From Bacteriovoracaceae bacterium (GTDB taxonomy: Bacteria > Bdellovibrionota > UBA1018), in contig CANJNU010000061.1 of the NCBI GenBank assembly GCA_947475645.1, positions 1-6,444 of the forward strand: a DNA stretch of 6,444 bases, read 5' to 3'. The position numbers and the translations under genes were made by a program. Shown here piece by piece: positions 5,771 to 6,444 of this stretch. The stretch's first letter is position 1. Each line of letters begins with the position of its first letter. The notes beneath the pieces were generated by a model. The model saw nothing but the letters and a program-made list of their open reading frames with translations. It was not told the origin of the DNA and did no database searches.

Positions 5771-6167
5771 TGAGCTCTGCGGGCACATTGACTCGTCCGT
5801 CTAAGCTTGGGCTGCATGGAACAGCATTTGCTGCTGAAATTGCTCTCTCTTGATCAGCTACAGCCGCTCTCATATTCGACACAGCCGTTGAATATGCGGC
5901 ACTTGCGGCCGCTAGTGCCGACTCAGCGCTGGCCCTAGCCTTTAGAGCGTTGGTTGCTAGGTCTACTTTTGACTTCGCGCTTCCAATCGCCACACTCACT
6001 TTGCGGTTAGGCGCAATGCAGGCTGTTGGATTAGAGCCAGAGCCCACGGGCACACTCACCTGACCTCCTTTACTCGGCAGGGTCAGCGGCCCTTCGCTTC
6101 CTGCTTGAACAAAACTACTTACGCCACACAATACAATTGTGAATAAAGCGACTGATTTCAAAATCAT
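5766..6167 (-). CDS. Small exported alanine-rich protein (133 aa), unknown function
   Basis: Not recognised. From ATG 6167 there is a clear Sec signal peptide (MILKSVALFTIVL core, cleavage VQA22/GSEG), leaving a mature chain of about 111 residues in the periplasm or medium. A Gly/Pro/Ser-rich section (23-50) leads to an Ala-rich, probably helical stretch (about 62-115) and a short tail ending VPAELK. Cys50 and Cys118 bracket the helical part and could close it with a disulfide. A short motif recurs: GQVSVPVGS (35-43), RKVSVAIGS (55-63) and GRVNVP (124-129). The start is chosen because GGGGAG lies 5 nt upstream; an in-frame TTG at 6188 would lengthen the signal peptide needlessly and lacks this site. 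It converges on the tRNA gene, and its stop lies in the 12-bp repeat array. A fibrous or structural envelope role is possible but unproven. Confidence 0.78.
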   Translation of the reverse strand: MILKSVALFTIVLCGVSSFVQAGSEGPLTLPSKGGQVSVPVGSGSNPTACIAPNRKVSVAIGSAKSKVDLATNALKARASAESALAAASAAYSTAVSNMRAAVADQERAISAANAVPCSPSLDGRVNVPAELK

Positions 6168-6172
6168 AAAAA

Positions 6173-6178
6173 CTCCCC
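6173..6178 (-). promoter_or_regulatory. Ribosome binding site of the alanine-rich protein gene
   Basis: GGGGAG on the minus strand, 5 nt (all T) before ATG 6167. It selects this start over the upstream in-frame TTG. Confidence 0.7.
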
Positions 6179-6199
6179 GTATTTTCAATTCGTCTCACG

Positions 6200-6228
6200 A
6201 TTATCGCGAAACATATTCTGGGTGTGAA
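6200..6228 (-). promoter_or_regulatory. Sigma-70-type promoter of the alanine-rich protein gene
   Basis: On the minus strand TTCACA (6223-6228, 5 of 6 to consensus) and GATAAT (6200-6205, 5 of 6) are separated by exactly 17 nt. Transcription would start near 6193, leaving a short leader of about 26 nt that includes the ribosome site. This suggests a housekeeping, individually transcribed gene. Confidence 0.6.
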
Positions 6229-6351
6229 ATCTAGAAAAGAGCTGGCAAGTTGTGTCGAAATTGACATATTAAACCAAAATGTCGTCGCCCACTCAGTGTT
6301 AAGCTCGGCGTCATAAAATTTAATACTTCTGCTTCGTTGCCCGGTTACCCT

Positions 6352-6375
6352 TTTGGTTTCTTGTTTGGTTTCTTG
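6352..6375. repeat. Perfect 12-bp tandem duplication
   Basis: TTTGGTTTCTTG occurs twice back to back (6352-6363, 6364-6375). It has the same period as the array next to the tRNA but an unrelated sequence. Confidence 0.95.
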
Positions 6376-6405
6376 AAGGATCAGGAATAATCTGTTTATG
6401 TTGAG

Positions 6406-6419
6406 CCCACTACCCACTA
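6406..6419. repeat. Perfect 7-bp tandem duplication
   Basis: CCCACTA occurs twice back to back (6406-6412, 6413-6419), 30 bp from the 12-bp duplication. It may mark a slippage-prone intergenic stretch. Confidence 0.8.
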
Positions 6420-6444
6420 GCGAACTTAAGAAAATCCGACAGAA

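Larger units (their letters stand above)
6229..6444. other. Region without a supported gene
   Basis: AT-richer stretch upstream of the promoter of the alanine-rich protein gene. A 100-codon open frame on the minus strand (6115-6417, GTG start) crosses the promoter, ribosome site and signal peptide of that gene, has no ribosome site of its own and looks random. The only structures seen are two short tandem duplications, listed separately. Confidence 0.6.

Noticed and set aside
6261..6283. Perfect TTGACA on the + strand at 6261
   Set aside because: No -10 hexamer at 16-18 nt and no gene follows on that strand.
6115..6417. 100-codon minus-strand frame with GTG start
   Set aside because: It overlaps the promoter, ribosome site and signal peptide of the better supported alanine-rich protein gene in another frame, has no ribosome site, and includes the 12-bp duplication as a QETK repeat.

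Overview
The window reads as chromosomal DNA of a Gram-negative bacterium of roughly balanced base composition. It encodes an outer-membrane efflux channel, two lipoproteins and an exported small protein. Serine codon TCG is common in the coding regions, and the window carries the tRNA-Ser(CGA) that reads it. The style of the serine/alanine-rich lipoproteins and a relaxed lipobox (SSSC) would fit a Bdellovibrionota/deltaproteobacteria-like lineage. That placement is only an impression, since the window has no phylogenetic marker.

Left part (1-3724, + strand): a compact three-gene operon for a tripartite drug/toxic-compound efflux pump. A TolC-family outer-membrane channel (5' end cut by the window edge) is followed by an EmrA/HlyD-type periplasmic adaptor and a 14-TM EmrB/QacA-type (DHA2) proton antiporter. 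The adaptor starts 3 nt after the channel gene, with its ribosome site inside the end of that gene. The transporter overlaps the adaptor stop by one base (TAATG) and has no Shine-Dalgarno of its own, so translational coupling is likely. The adaptor keeps the TolC-docking RLS motif but has a short alpha-hairpin.

Middle (3730-5527): a convergent, unrecognised 390-aa lipoprotein gene on the - strand is followed by a divergent 163-bp intergenic region and a small 153-aa lipoprotein gene on the + strand. The intergenic region holds a near-perfect sigma-54 (-24/-12) element facing the small lipoprotein gene. For the large one it holds a TATACT -10 placed so that its mRNA would be leaderless. Inside the small lipoprotein gene is a long, almost perfect inverted repeat (16 bp uninterrupted, extended by 6 bp past a 2-nt bulge), far beyond chance.

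Right part (5528-6444): a tRNA-Ser(CGA) gene with encoded CCA and a U-U mismatch in the anticodon stem. Immediately after it comes an array of about five 12-bp repeats that runs into the stop codon of a convergent gene for a small exported alanine-rich protein. The array is in frame with that gene and carries a TAG in every unit, giving five in-frame stops. The small gene has its own good Shine-Dalgarno and a sigma-70-type promoter. The final ~215 bp show no convincing gene but contain two perfect short tandem duplications.

No mobile element, integrase, CRISPR array or defence system is visible. The most unusual items are the sigma-54-driven lipoprotein gene with its intragenic hairpin and the stop-codon repeat array beside the tRNA.
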